A stretch of DNA of 44,099 nucleotides from Bacteroidales bacterium OttesenSCG-928-B11 (GTDB lineage: Bacteria > Bacteroidota > Bacteroidia > Bacteroidales > WCHB1-69). The stretch's first letter is position 1. Every line of letters starts with the position of its first letter. The position numbers and the translations under genes were made by a program. The DNA is taken from contig JAJDJJ010000011.1 in the NCBI GenBank assembly GCA_030267125.1, forward strand, positions 1 through 44,099, given 5' to 3'. Below the pieces are notes generated by a model. The model saw nothing but the letters and a program-made list of their open reading frames with translations. It was not told the origin of the DNA and did not search any database. Shown here piece after piece: positions 17,403 through 25,829 of the stretch.

Positions 17403-18668
17403 ATGAATAAATCCGTACTGTCCCTGTTTTCGGGCTGCGGTGGAATGGACCTGGGGTTCGAGGGTGGTTTTACTGTTTTACAATCATCAATTAACGAGGA
17501 TCTCACACCACATTTCATCGAAAAAAAATTACCCAATAATCTTGTTTTATTAAAAAAGACAGGTTTTAATACGGTTTTTGCCAACGACATTCTACCTGCG
17601 GCAAAAAACGCATGGATTCGTTACTTCTCGAAAAGGGGCAAAGAAACTGACTTTTTTCATACGGAAAGTATTGTTGATTTGGTGAAAATGCACAAAAAAG
17701 GCATGAAAATTTTCCCCGAAAATGTGGATGTCGTGACAGGCGGGTTTCCTTGCCAGGATTTTAGTCTTGCCGGAAAAAGAAACGGGTTTCAGTCTCACAA
17801 AAATCATAAGGGCGAATTGATTGGAGGCGAAGAAGTTGCATCAATCGAAACACGAGGACAGCTTTACATGTGGATGAAGGAGGTTATTGAAATCACACAG
17901 CCTAAGATATTTATCGCTGAAAATGTAAAAGGTTTGGTGAACCTCTCTAATGTAAAAGAGATCATCCAAAAAGATTTCTCTTCGATCAATGGTAATGGAT
18001 ATATCGTTTTGGATCCCAAAGTCTTGCATTCGGCAGACTATGGCATTCCACAATCAAGAGAACGGGTGATTTTTATCGGGATAAGAAAAGACATGCTGAA
18101 AGAGCGGGCATTAGCCGCTTTGCAACAAAAAAATATCCTCGAAAAATATGATCCCTATCCTCGAATCACGCATAATTACAACCATCAAACCAAAGGATTG
18201 AAGGATTTTGTCTCATTAAAAGATGTTTTTCGTTTACTAGAGGAGCCGGATTTCACGGACGATCTATCACAAAAATATTATTCAAAAGCTAAATTTATGG
18301 GCAATCATTGCCAAGGGCAGACTGAAATATCCCTTTCGGGCATCTCTCCAACCATTCGCGCCGAGCATCACGGCAACATTGAGTTTCGCCGGCTGGCAGC
18401 TTCCCATGGAGGGAAAATAGAATCGGAGCTAATACAAGGATTACCGGAACGACGATTGACACCGCGGGAGTGCGCTCTAATACAAACATTTCCTATGGAT
18501 TATGAGTTTGTGGTAACCAATGAAACCGGTAGGAAAAATTCGTTTTTAATAAGTCCATCCCAAGCCTATAAAATCATCGGGAATGCTGTTCCCCCTCTTT
18601 TATCCTACCATATCGCACAGCGATTGGAGGAAGTTTGGGAAAACCTTTTCATCCAAAAAAAAGTATAA
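17403..18668 (+). CDS. DNA (cytosine-5)-methyltransferase
   Basis: C5 cytosine DNA methyltransferase of 421 residues with the motifs in standard order: I SLFSGCGGMDLGFEGGF (about 7-23), IV with the catalytic Cys in GGFPCQDFSLAG, VI IFIAENVKGL, VIII PQSRERVIFIG, IX RRLTPRECALIQTFP and X QAYKIIGNAVPP. An insert of about 70 residues between motifs I and IV is longer than in small enzymes. The target-recognition domain lies between VIII and IX, but the recognised sequence cannot be read from it. No restriction endonuclease, Vsr nuclease or control protein gene is adjacent: the neighbours are the PASTA operon and purA. It is either an orphan methylase or the survivor of a restriction-modification pair. 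Confidence 0.95.
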   Translation: MNKSVLSLFSGCGGMDLGFEGGFTVLQSSINEDLTPHFIEKKLPNNLVLLKKTGFNTVFANDILPAAKNAWIRYFSKRGKETDFFHTESIVDLVKMHKKGMKIFPENVDVVTGGFPCQDFSLAGKRNGFQSHKNHKGELIGGEEVASIETRGQLYMWMKEVIEITQPKIFIAENVKGLVNLSNVKEIIQKDFSSINGNGYIVLDPKVLHSADYGIPQSRERVIFIGIRKDMLKERALAALQQKNILEKYDPYPRITHNYNHQTKGLKDFVSLKDVFRLLEEPDFTDDLSQKYYSKAKFMGNHCQGQTEISLSGISPTIRAEHHGNIEFRRLAASHGGKIESELIQGLPERRLTPRECALIQTFPMDYEFVVTNETGRKNSFLISPSQAYKIIGNAVPPLLSYHIAQRLEEVWENLFIQKKV

Positions 18669-18673
18669 CTTTG
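18666..18673 (+). promoter_or_regulatory. -7 box of the purA promoter
   Basis: TAACTTTG matches TAnnTTTG and overlaps the stop codon of the methyltransferase gene. The purA ATG lies 34 bases further on, so the purA run can be transcribed on its own. Confidence 0.55.
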
Positions 18674-18707
18674 CACCCGTTTTGAAAATTAGAAATTAAC
18701 GCAAACG

Positions 18708-19976
18708 ATGAAAATTGACATTTTGTTAGGACTCCAATGGGGAGATGAAGGAAAAGGAAAAGTTGTTGACCTGATCACACCAAATTATGATATTATCGCT
18801 CGATTCCAAGGCGGTCCAAATGCCGGACATTCGTTGGAATTTAACAATATAAAACATGTTTTACACATTATCCCGTCGGGTATTTTTCATCCCGAAAAAA
18901 TCAACGTCATCGGTAACGGTGTGGTAATCGATCCGCAATCGTTCAAAGATGAGATTGACCAGTTGATCACGATGGGTGTAGATCCCGTGAAAAATTTGCA
19001 CATATCTTCAAAGGCACACCTGATTCTTCCTTCACACAGATTATTAGATGCAGCCCAAGAAGCATCCAAAGGAAAAGCAAAGATTGGATCTACGCTGAAA
19101 GGCATCGGCCCTACTTATACAGACAAAACCGGACGGAACGGTTTGCGGGTGGGCGATATCATTTCTCCAAATTTTAATGAGAAATATCAAAAACTAAAAG
19201 AACAACATCTTCTTTTGTTAAAACAGTATGATTTTGATTATGAGAAGCAGCTGTCCGAAAGCGAACCCAATTGGTTGGATTCTTTAAATACGCTCAAAAA
19301 ATTCAATATCATTGAAAGCGAGTACGATGTAAATAATTATCTGAAAACGGGGAAAAATATCTTGGCAGAAGGCGCCCAAGGCACGTTATTAGATATTGAT
19401 TTTGGTTCATATCCATTTGTAACATCGTCCAACACAATTACTTCCGGAGCTTGTTCCGGATTGGGAATAGCACCTTCGGCTATCGGAAATGTAATCGGCA
19501 TTGTGAAAGCCTACTGCACCCGAGTAGGCAGCGGCCCATTTCCTACGGAACTGTTTGATGAAGACGGGGAAACTTTGAGAAAGAATGGCTTTGAGTTCGG
19601 TTCTACTACCGGTCGGCCGCGTCGTTGCGGCTGGCTCGACCTCGTGGCGCTCAACTACGCAATCATGCTCAATGGTGTCACGGAAATTGTGCTCACTAAA
19701 GCAGACGTGCTTTCAGGTTTTGATGAAATTAAAGTTTGTACCGCATATCAAATCAACGGAAAAATCGTTGATCGTGTGCCTTTTGATAACGAAGTGGAAA
19801 TCAAACCTGTATATCAATCATTTAAAGGTTGGAATGCAGACATAACGCAAGTAAGGAATTATTTGGAATTGCCGGTTGAATTGCGTGAATATATTGATTT
19901 TATAGAAAAAGAGACCCGCGTGAAAGTGTCGATTGTCTCCGTTGGACCCGATCGCACCGCATCCATCAAAAAATAG
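18708..19976 (+). CDS. purA: Adenylosuccinate synthetase
   Basis: GTP-dependent enzyme that joins IMP and aspartate to adenylosuccinate, the first step from IMP to AMP. The signature GLQWGDEGKGKVVD is at residues 7-20, with FQGGPNAGHS following, and GIGPTYTDKTGRNGLRVGD contains the IMP-loop residues. GSTTGRPRRCGWLDLVAL and the C-terminal VGPDRTASI complete the family pattern. At 422 residues the length is normal. It opens a tight plus-strand run; the next ATG is four bases after its stop. Confidence 0.97.
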   Translation: MKIDILLGLQWGDEGKGKVVDLITPNYDIIARFQGGPNAGHSLEFNNIKHVLHIIPSGIFHPEKINVIGNGVVIDPQSFKDEIDQLITMGVDPVKNLHISSKAHLILPSHRLLDAAQEASKGKAKIGSTLKGIGPTYTDKTGRNGLRVGDIISPNFNEKYQKLKEQHLLLLKQYDFDYEKQLSESEPNWLDSLNTLKKFNIIESEYDVNNYLKTGKNILAEGAQGTLLDIDFGSYPFVTSSNTITSGACSGLGIAPSAIGNVIGIVKAYCTRVGSGPFPTELFDEDGETLRKNGFEFGSTTGRPRRCGWLDLVALNYAIMLNGVTEIVLTKADVLSGFDEIKVCTAYQINGKIVDRVPFDNEVEIKPVYQSFKGWNADITQVRNYLELPVELREYIDFIEKETRVKVSIVSVGPDRTASIKK

Positions 19977-19980
19977 CATC

Positions 19981-20169
19981 ATGAAAAATATTCGTTCACA
20001 CCGGATCATTTTCGTTCTGTTAATCTCATTCATCTTCTCGTCATGCGCCCCAACCATTACCGGACGGACGAAAAAGAAAAGAAGCGGCAGTAAAAATTGC
20101 GGTTGCGAGTGGATTGCTCCCGAAAAAGAAAAGGTAAATTCACTGGATCAATATGCCGTCAATTACTAA
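19981..20169 (+). CDS. Small lipoprotein, function unknown
   Basis: A 62-residue protein beginning MKNIRSHR, with a hydrophobic signal ending FIFSSC, a plausible lipobox with the lipid-bearing Cys at about residue 22. The mature part is only 40 residues, basic (TKKKRSGSK) and then NCGCEW, a tight Cys-Gly-Cys. It begins four bases after purA and its last 17 bases overlap the SprT-like gene, which supports it being real. I do not recognise a family. Confidence 0.65.
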   Translation: MKNIRSHRIIFVLLISFIFSSCAPTITGRTKKKRSGSKNCGCEWIAPEKEKVNSLDQYAVNY

Positions 20170-20782
20170 GGAGTCTTTTGTAGAAGTGATCGGGGCAAAA
20201 TTTCCGCTCGAAACCATTGATTTTGTGTATGATATATTCTCCTCTTGTGAATGTTCGTTGAAAACTTCCCGACCTCGAATCTCTAAAAAAGGTGATTTTC
20301 GCTACGACCTGCGGGGAGGGAAAATACCCGTGATCACTATCAACTGCGATTTGTGCCCGCATGAGTTTCTATTGGTTTATCTTCATGAAGTAGCTCATTA
20401 TAACGTTTCTAAAAAATACAATATTCAAAAAGTGAAAGCACATGGTGTGGAGTGGAAAAATGAGTATCTATCACTGCTTATCAAGTTGCTCGAAACATGC
20501 CAATTACCCAAAGATATTGAACAAGCATTTGTTAAACACGGTCAAAAGGTGAAAAGTTCCTCCGCTTTAGATCAAGATTTGGAAGATGTATTTCAACGCT
20601 ATCGCACCCACAATGAAACTATAACCCATCTCAATACGTTACATGTTGGCGATCGATTCATTTTGCGCAAGGAGCCTTTTGAACTGAATCAATTTTTACG
20701 AACTCGGGCGCTTTGCACCAATCTCCGGACAAATCGAAGATTTTATGTTCAAGGCACCGCACCCGTGATAAAAATAGATTAA
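20153..20782 (+). CDS. SprT-like zinc metalloprotein
   Basis: A 209-residue cytoplasmic protein with the zincin motif HEVAHYN (about residues 78-84) and, 18 residues later, HGVEWKNEY supplying the third zinc ligand, the arrangement of SprT/SprT-like proteins. In eukaryotes the related SPRTN degrades DNA-protein crosslinks; bacterial SprT function is poorly defined. The C-terminal part contains a beta segment beginning DRFILRKEPFELN. The start overlaps the preceding lipoprotein gene by 17 bases and the stop overlaps the next start (TAATG), so translation is likely coupled. Confidence 0.85.
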   Translation: MPSITKESFVEVIGAKFPLETIDFVYDIFSSCECSLKTSRPRISKKGDFRYDLRGGKIPVITINCDLCPHEFLLVYLHEVAHYNVSKKYNIQKVKAHGVEWKNEYLSLLIKLLETCQLPKDIEQAFVKHGQKVKSSSALDQDLEDVFQRYRTHNETITHLNTLHVGDRFILRKEPFELNQFLRTRALCTNLRTNRRFYVQGTAPVIKID

Positions 20783-21495
20783 TGATGAAGAATATATCGA
20801 TTTTAGGAATTATTCTGCTCTTTCTGGTAGCCGCTTGTGATAATCACAAAACGGTAATCACCGGGACTTTATCGGAAATCGAAAGTCGTAAAATTTACCT
20901 CTATGAGGTCACAAAAGATGGATTAATGTGCCTGGATTCGGCGGATTTGAAAAATAAAAACTTCAAATTTGTCATATCCACAAAAGACAAAAAAAATCCC
21001 GATGATCCGTTTTTTTACAGATTATCGCAAAATCCTTTTAATGAAATCAATACCATTGCAAGAAGCGGCGAAACAATAGATTTTCAGATCAACAATAAAA
21101 TCATGGTCACAGATTATACCGTTTCGGGTGGCGATGACGCTAAACTGATGTGGGAGCTGGATCGGAAACTGAAATTTTTCATCGACACCATTGATGAGTT
21201 ATATCTGTTGTATGAAAAGAATTTGTATGATGATGAGAAGAAAAAAAAACTAGATGAAGATTATATCATTTTAGTGGAACATCATACTGAGGAATTGATT
21301 GATTTTATCGAAAAAAACACCCATTCATTCGCATCCTTGATCGCTTTTTACCAATCATATAACCGCAGGATTTTCATTCCAGAAGATGAACATTTGGATT
21401 TGTTAGAAAAGATATTTTTTTCTCTGCGAGAACAATATCCCGCACACCAAGATGTTTTATACCTCGAAAATAGAATAAATCAAAAAAAACAATAA
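20782..21495 (+). CDS. DUF4369-type lipoprotein
   Basis: A 237-residue lipoprotein. The signal runs MMKNISILGIILLFLVAAC, with lipidation expected at that Cys. The mature start, VITGTLSEIESRKIYLYEVT followed by DSADLKNKNFKF, is the beta pattern of DUF4369, the domain found before thioredoxin-like domains in Bacteroidota. Here the thioredoxin domain is absent; the second half is helical and acidic. The ATG shares its A with the preceding stop codon; a second ATG is directly after it. Probably outer-membrane-associated; role unknown. Confidence 0.8.
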   Translation: MMKNISILGIILLFLVAACDNHKTVITGTLSEIESRKIYLYEVTKDGLMCLDSADLKNKNFKFVISTKDKKNPDDPFFYRLSQNPFNEINTIARSGETIDFQINNKIMVTDYTVSGGDDAKLMWELDRKLKFFIDTIDELYLLYEKNLYDDEKKKKLDEDYIILVEHHTEELIDFIEKNTHSFASLIAFYQSYNRRIFIPEDEHLDLLEKIFFSLREQYPAHQDVLYLENRINQKKQ

Positions 21496-21498
21496 AAT

Positions 21499-22590
21499 AT
21501 GAACCCAAATTACTATTGCGTGATCATGGCCGGTGGCGTTGGCGCTCGTTTCTGGCCGATGAGCCGACTAAAAACACCAAAACAATTCATCGATATTTTA
21601 GGTGACGGTTTGACATTGATTCAAAAAACATTCAACCGTTTCACTCAGATTTGTCTGCCTGAAAACATTTTTGTTGTCACAAGTGCAGATTATAAAGAAT
21701 TAGTACAAGAGCAGTTACCGCAAATTTCCGAACAACAGATCATTTTGGAGCCGTCGCGAAGAAATACAGCTCCATGCATTGCTTATGCCAATTACAAAAT
21801 CAAGGAGATTAACCCCAATGCCATCATCGTAGTGGCTCCGTCCGACCATGTGATCTTTAGGGAAGATGTATTTTTCAATATCATTGAAATCGGAATGAAA
21901 GCAGTGGAAAAAAACGACTGGCTGCTAACTATCGGTATCCGTCCATCTAATCCAAACACCGGTTATGGATATATTCAATATGATGAAGATAAGGTATATA
22001 AAGAAAATTCGTCCATCTATGCCGTGAAGACCTTCACTGAAAAACCTGAATTATCGATGGCGAAAAAATTTATCGAAAGTGGTGACTTCTTATGGAATGC
22101 GGGTATTTTTATGTGGTCTTTGAAATCAATCGAAAAAGCATTCCATAAATATTTGCCCGAGGTGGATCAGCTCTTCAAACAAGGTCAGGGATTTTATAAC
22201 ACTCCCGGCGAAAAGGAGATCATCAACAAGATTTACGAAGTATGCAAAAACATCTCCATTGACTTCGGTATTATGGAAAAAGCGCAAAACGTACGGGTTT
22301 TCGCCGCGGATTTCGGATGGTCTGATTTGGGAACTTGGGGGTCATTGTATAATATCCGATCCAAAGACGAGAACCAGAATGCAATCGTAGGAAAACGCGT
22401 GAAAACATATAACACAAATAATTGTATTGTCAATATGCCGAAAGATAAGATTGTCATTTTGGAAGGGTTAGATAACTACATTGTGGTTGAGAATGATGGG
22501 GTTTTATTGATTTGCCAAAAGGATAACGAGCAACTAATCCGTCAATATGTAACGGATGTACAGGTTGATTTCGGCGACAAGTTCATATAA
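21499..22590 (+). CDS. manC: Mannose-1-phosphate guanylyltransferase
   Basis: Makes GDP-mannose from mannose-1-phosphate and GTP, the donor for mannose, fucose and related sugars in surface glycans. Motifs: [16 protein letters not shown] (residues 8-23), the nucleotide-binding signature; [43 protein letters not shown]; and [13 protein letters not shown]. At 363 residues it is the single-domain guanylyltransferase without the isomerase domain of longer ManC/AlgA proteins. It follows the lipoprotein gene by three bases and precedes thyA by 14. Confidence 0.93.
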   Translation: MNPNYYCVIMAGGVGARFWPMSRLKTPKQFIDILGDGLTLIQKTFNRFTQICLPENIFVVTSADYKELVQEQLPQISEQQIILEPSRRNTAPCIAYANYKIKEINPNAIIVVAPSDHVIFREDVFFNIIEIGMKAVEKNDWLLTIGIRPSNPNTGYGYIQYDEDKVYKENSSIYAVKTFTEKPELSMAKKFIESGDFLWNAGIFMWSLKSIEKAFHKYLPEVDQLFKQGQGFYNTPGEKEIINKIYEVCKNISIDFGIMEKAQNVRVFAADFGWSDLGTWGSLYNIRSKDENQNAIVGKRVKTYNTNNCIVNMPKDKIVILEGLDNYIVVENDGVLLICQKDNEQLIRQYVTDVQVDFGDKFI

Positions 22591-22604
22591 TTTTATTTGT
22601 TAAT

Positions 22605-23400
22605 ATGAAGCAATATTTAGGGTTATTAGACCATATTTTAACTAACGGGAGTTACAAATCCGATCGCACGGGCACAGGCACGCACAGCGTTTTCGGTTAT
22701 CAGATGCGTTTCGATCTGCAAGAAGGATTTCCTCTTTTAACAACAAAAAAGCTTCACCTTCGATCTATAATCTACGAATTACTGTGGTTTTTAAAAGGCG
22801 AGACAAACATCAAATACCTAAATGCCCACAATGTTTCGATTTGGGATGAATGGGCGGATGAAAACGGCGATTTGGGGCCGATTTACGGGAAGCAATGGCG
22901 TTCGTGGGAAGGTGCCGACGGACAAAGTGTCGACCAGATTTCCCAGTTGATAGAGGAGATCAAGCGCAACCCTGATTCCCGCCGATTGATCGTAAATGCT
23001 TGGAATGTGGCGGATCTTTCAAAAAATGGCGCTATCGCCATGCCATGCGCTTTTTCAATTCTATGTGCAAGACGGCAAATTGTCGTGCCAACTCTATCAA
23101 CGCAGCGCCGACACATTCCTTGGCGTACCGTTTAATATCGCATCGTATGCGCTACTCACAATGATGATTGCGCAAGTGACGGACCTCCAAGCCGGGGAGT
23201 TTGTCCACACATTCGGCGACGTTCACCTCTATAGCAACCATATAGAGCAAGCGAAAGAACAATTGACGCGAACACCGAAAAAACTGCCCGTGATGAAAAT
23301 TAACCCTGAAGTGAAATCGATTTTTGAGTTTAAATTTGAAGATTTTGCCTTGGAAAATTACAACCCCGACCCACATATCAAAGCCGTTGTCGCAGTTTAG
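22605..23400 (+). pseudogene. thyA: Thymidylate synthase gene with a +1 frameshift
   Basis: Thymidylate synthase converts dUMP to dTMP with methylene-THF. The first frame (from 22605) encodes a normal start, [20 protein letters not shown] through [15 protein letters not shown], then goes out of frame. The rest, [20 protein letters not shown] with the catalytic Cys and on to [12 protein letters not shown], is in the next frame and stops at 23400. The break is at the A run 23021-23026: with five A instead of six the reading would be DLSKMALSPC and the protein exactly 264 residues, the usual length. Everything else looks intact and undecayed, so a sequencing or assembly error or a very recent mutation is likelier than an old pseudogene. 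folA, often adjacent, is not here. Confidence 0.92.
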
Positions 23401-23449
23401 GAAAGCATCTCTTTGTTTTTCAAAAAAATAAAAAAGTTGCTTTTTTTAG

Positions 23450-23457
23450 TACTTTTG
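23450..23457 (+). promoter_or_regulatory. -7 box for the RimL-like acetyltransferase gene
   Basis: TACTTTTG matches TAnnTTTG, 23 bases before the ATG at 23481. No good -33 element at the right spacing. Confidence 0.55.
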
Positions 23458-23480
23458 CACCGTTTTTTAAAATTAAAGAT

Positions 23481-24059
23481 ATGTTTAATAATAATGAAGA
23501 AGTACTGGTAATCAAAGTCGATGAAGACATTGAGTTAAAACAAGTAGAGCAGTCTGATGCGCCGGAACTTTATTCGCTGATTGACCAAAACAGAGCGTAT
23601 TTCAGCCGCTGGTTGCCATTTGTGCACTACACCGTTGGTGTGGAAAACCACGAGGAGGTTGTCATTACGATGGTTAATGTGGCCAACCTCATGCCGAAGT
23701 ATGTTTTTGCGATCAAGTATCAAGGAGAATATGTCGGATTGCTTGCATTCCGGAATTTCGACGAGATAAACAGAAAAGCGGATCTTAATTTTTGGCTTTC
23801 AAAACTTTACCACAAAAGAGGGATCATGTTCAGATCTGTGTTGGCACTAATGGACTATGCGTACTACAATATGGATGTTAATAAAATTTCCATCAAGTCG
23901 CCGATCGGGAATTATGCCAGCAGCAATATCCCGAGACGGATTGGTTTCCAGTTAGAGGGAATTGAAAGAGCCGGCGAGCGGATGGCCGATGAGAGTTACA
24001 TCGATTTGGAAGTATATGGTATGCTGAGGGATGAATATGAAAAGATTAGATTTCAATAA
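23481..24059 (+). CDS. RimJ/RimL-like GNAT acetyltransferase
   Basis: A 192-residue GNAT protein of the ribosomal-protein-Ser/Ala acetyltransferase type. The substrate-side segment FSRWLPFVHYT is typical of RimL relatives (the W-LP motif), followed by VFAIKYQGEYVGLLAFRNF (beta4), DLNFWLSKLYHKRGIMFRSV, where the acetyl-CoA pyrophosphate loop normally reads QGxG/A and here is KRGIM, and the C-terminal GNYASSNIPRRIGFQLEG. It probably acetylates a protein N-terminus or a small amine; the substrate is unknown. It has its own promoter and converges with the adenine methyltransferase gene four bases away. Confidence 0.87.
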   Translation: MFNNNEEVLVIKVDEDIELKQVEQSDAPELYSLIDQNRAYFSRWLPFVHYTVGVENHEEVVITMVNVANLMPKYVFAIKYQGEYVGLLAFRNFDEINRKADLNFWLSKLYHKRGIMFRSVLALMDYAYYNMDVNKISIKSPIGNYASSNIPRRIGFQLEGIERAGERMADESYIDLEVYGMLRDEYEKIRFQ

Positions 24060-24063
24060 TCTA

Positions 24064-25539
24064 TTATCTGTTTATCCTGTTTCTGAAATACTTGAGCGAA
24101 TTTCCTAATCCCGCAATCTTAGAACCTTTGGAAAAAGCACCGTATATTATATAGTGTTGATTTTCTATTACTTCTATTATTTCTTCATAATTCTCCTTCT
24201 GATTTTTGCACGTTAATGCGAACTTTTCATTAAACACACTCCCATTTTCCCGAATTAATCGAGGTGTTAACGGAATCGAAAAAAGTTCCTCCTTCCAAAT
24301 CCTATCCAATACATATCCCTGCATCACATTTTTCAATCGGGGAAAAGTCACCTTCTCGGAAATACGGTATTCATTTGTGTTACAAAGGATAACCTTTCGT
24401 TTCAATCCATCTGTATTGTTGAGTTCCATGGCGGCGTGAGCCAAAGAACCACTCCCGGCAAACATGTCCAAAATCACTGTATTTTCAATAGTTGCGCCTA
24501 TTTTTAACATCTTTTTCATCAATCCAACTGGTTTTTTACCCCGCGTAAAAGAAACACCACCCTCGTTATGCACCTGCTCGTACTCTTTCGTGAAATCAAA
24601 AAAGTTGGGAAAAGGAAGCGGGATTTCGTTTTTGACAGGTTTCCCTTGAAAATAGAATCCGTTTTTGAATTTCTCACTTCTTTTCGTTTGAAAATAACGG
24701 TATCCTAAACCATCGTTTCCCATGCCAGACACCTTGAAAAGATAGCCCATCTGTTCGGGAAGATTTTTCAAATAACGCTCGAAAAACCTTCCCGATCCAT
24801 TCTCTTCACAGATCGCTCCACGAATACTTATCTTTTTGAATTTCAAACTATCTGAAGCTCCTTTTGTTACAATATATTCATGCGGCTCGTATATCTCCAC
24901 CTCTTTGCCTCCCAAAACTCTTCGTTCCGGTTTTTCTGTCAGCAATTGGATTTCATAAAGATAGTTTGAAACATCCTCTTGCTCTTCCTGCAGCCGATTT
25001 GGCTTATAAACATCTGATTTTCTATAAAATAATATCTGCTCTGTTACTTCATGAAGATCAGCATCCCGAACAAACGCATGGGATTCATGACGAGTTTTTA
25101 TAATAAAAGTAGTGAGATAATTCTCAGGGGAGAAAATATTGTCGCAGATCAATTTGAGATGGGCGGCATCGCGATGGGTTGCGGAAATGAAAAAACAGCC
25201 ACTTGGTTTCAAAAGAGCATGAGCATGTGAAATTCGTAATTCAATAAAACTAAGCCAGTTAATATATTGTTCTCCTCTGTTCTTTCTAACAGGAAAGATA
25301 TTGTGGAAATTCTCGAAATGTCTGTTTGTCTCAATTCTAAACTGCGAATCATTAACTCTGGGGGGATCCGCATATATTAAATCCACTCCTTCGTAGTAAT
25401 CATCGTAAAGATAATGAAGGGCCTCCAAGATATCTCCTTCAAATAAAAGATGGGTTGGATTTTCATCGTCCGTTAGAATCCGTCTTTCTAAAATCTCGGT
25501 GAAAAGAGGTTTTAGTTTAGGTTTTGTAAAAAAAGTCAT
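24064..25539 (-). CDS. Mod-like (beta-class) DNA adenine methyltransferase with altered catalytic motif
   Basis: Resembles the Mod subunit of type III systems. In beta order, motif IV (VDLIYADPPRV, residues about 52-62) comes first, then QYINWLSFIELRISHAHALL and GCFFISATHRDAAHLKLICDNIF, and motif I is LDMFAGSGSLAHAAME (FAGSG near 360-364). Motif IV is normally DPPY; here the Tyr is Arg, codon at 25357-25359, and the usual SIDD of FISIDD is SATH. The ATG at 25539 is chosen over a TTG at 25611 because the extra 24 codons lie in the inverted-repeat leader. The ATG is followed by a run of seven T. No Res subunit is adjacent. About 491 residues. Family firm; activity uncertain. Confidence 0.85.
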   Translation of the reverse strand: MTFFTKPKLKPLFTEILERRILTDDENPTHLLFEGDILEALHYLYDDYYEGVDLIYADPPRVNDSQFRIETNRHFENFHNIFPVRKNRGEQYINWLSFIELRISHAHALLKPSGCFFISATHRDAAHLKLICDNIFSPENYLTTFIIKTRHESHAFVRDADLHEVTEQILFYRKSDVYKPNRLQEEQEDVSNYLYEIQLLTEKPERRVLGGKEVEIYEPHEYIVTKGASDSLKFKKISIRGAICEENGSGRFFERYLKNLPEQMGYLFKVSGMGNDGLGYRYFQTKRSEKFKNGFYFQGKPVKNEIPLPFPNFFDFTKEYEQVHNEGGVSFTRGKKPVGLMKKMLKIGATIENTVILDMFAGSGSLAHAAMELNNTDGLKRKVILCNTNEYRISEKVTFPRLKNVMQGYVLDRIWKEELFSIPLTPRLIRENGSVFNEKFALTCKNQKENYEEIIEVIENQHYIIYGAFSKGSKIAGLGNSLKYFRNRINR

Positions 25540-25710
25540 ATTTGGCGATATTTCGGGGGTAAAACAAATGAAAAGCGTGGAGTCTCTATCTGTCACCCAC
25601 GGTATCGCCAAATACCGACAAATTTAAGATAAAAACATCCACGCCGTAGCGTGAACATTTTGTTGAATCTTAAATTTGTTACTTTTTATTGGCGATTTTT
25701 GGTGACAGAT
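25540..25710 (-). promoter_or_regulatory. Structured leader / nested inverted repeats before the adenine methyltransferase
   Basis: Three concentric perfect arm pairs: 25588-25597 with 25701-25710 (10 bp), 25604-25611 with 25689-25696 (8 bp) and 25618-25630 with 25667-25679 (13 bp). The centre is a 5-bp hairpin, 25640-25653, which in the sense of the downstream gene is CACGC-UACG-GCGUG, a UNCG tetraloop. Competing pairings exist: 25603-25613 is perfectly complementary (11 bp) to 25540-25550, immediately before the ATG, and 25638-25644 to 25575-25581 (7 bp); 25600-25617 can also fold locally (6 bp). It could be a leader RNA switch, an operator array, or a MITE-like insertion with ATCTGTCACC ends; no target-site duplication is obvious. 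Confidence 0.65.
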
Positions 25711-25829
25711 CCTAACGTAATATTCTATTGCTGAATCAATATTTATTTTTCTTTACTGACCTCCTTTTTTAAATTTTAGCGATGACAAAAATAGCATAAT
25801 ATATAAATTACAGAATTTCGAAAAGTGAA

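Noticed and set aside
17403..25539. One restriction-modification island joining the two methyltransferase genes
   Set aside because: Between them lies a compact housekeeping run (purA to thyA) with its own promoters, and no endonuclease is present.
25540..25611. N-terminal extension of the adenine methyltransferase from a TTG at 25611
   Set aside because: The extra 24 codons lie within the inverted-repeat leader, resemble no Mod N-terminus, and an ATG at 25539 gives a natural start.
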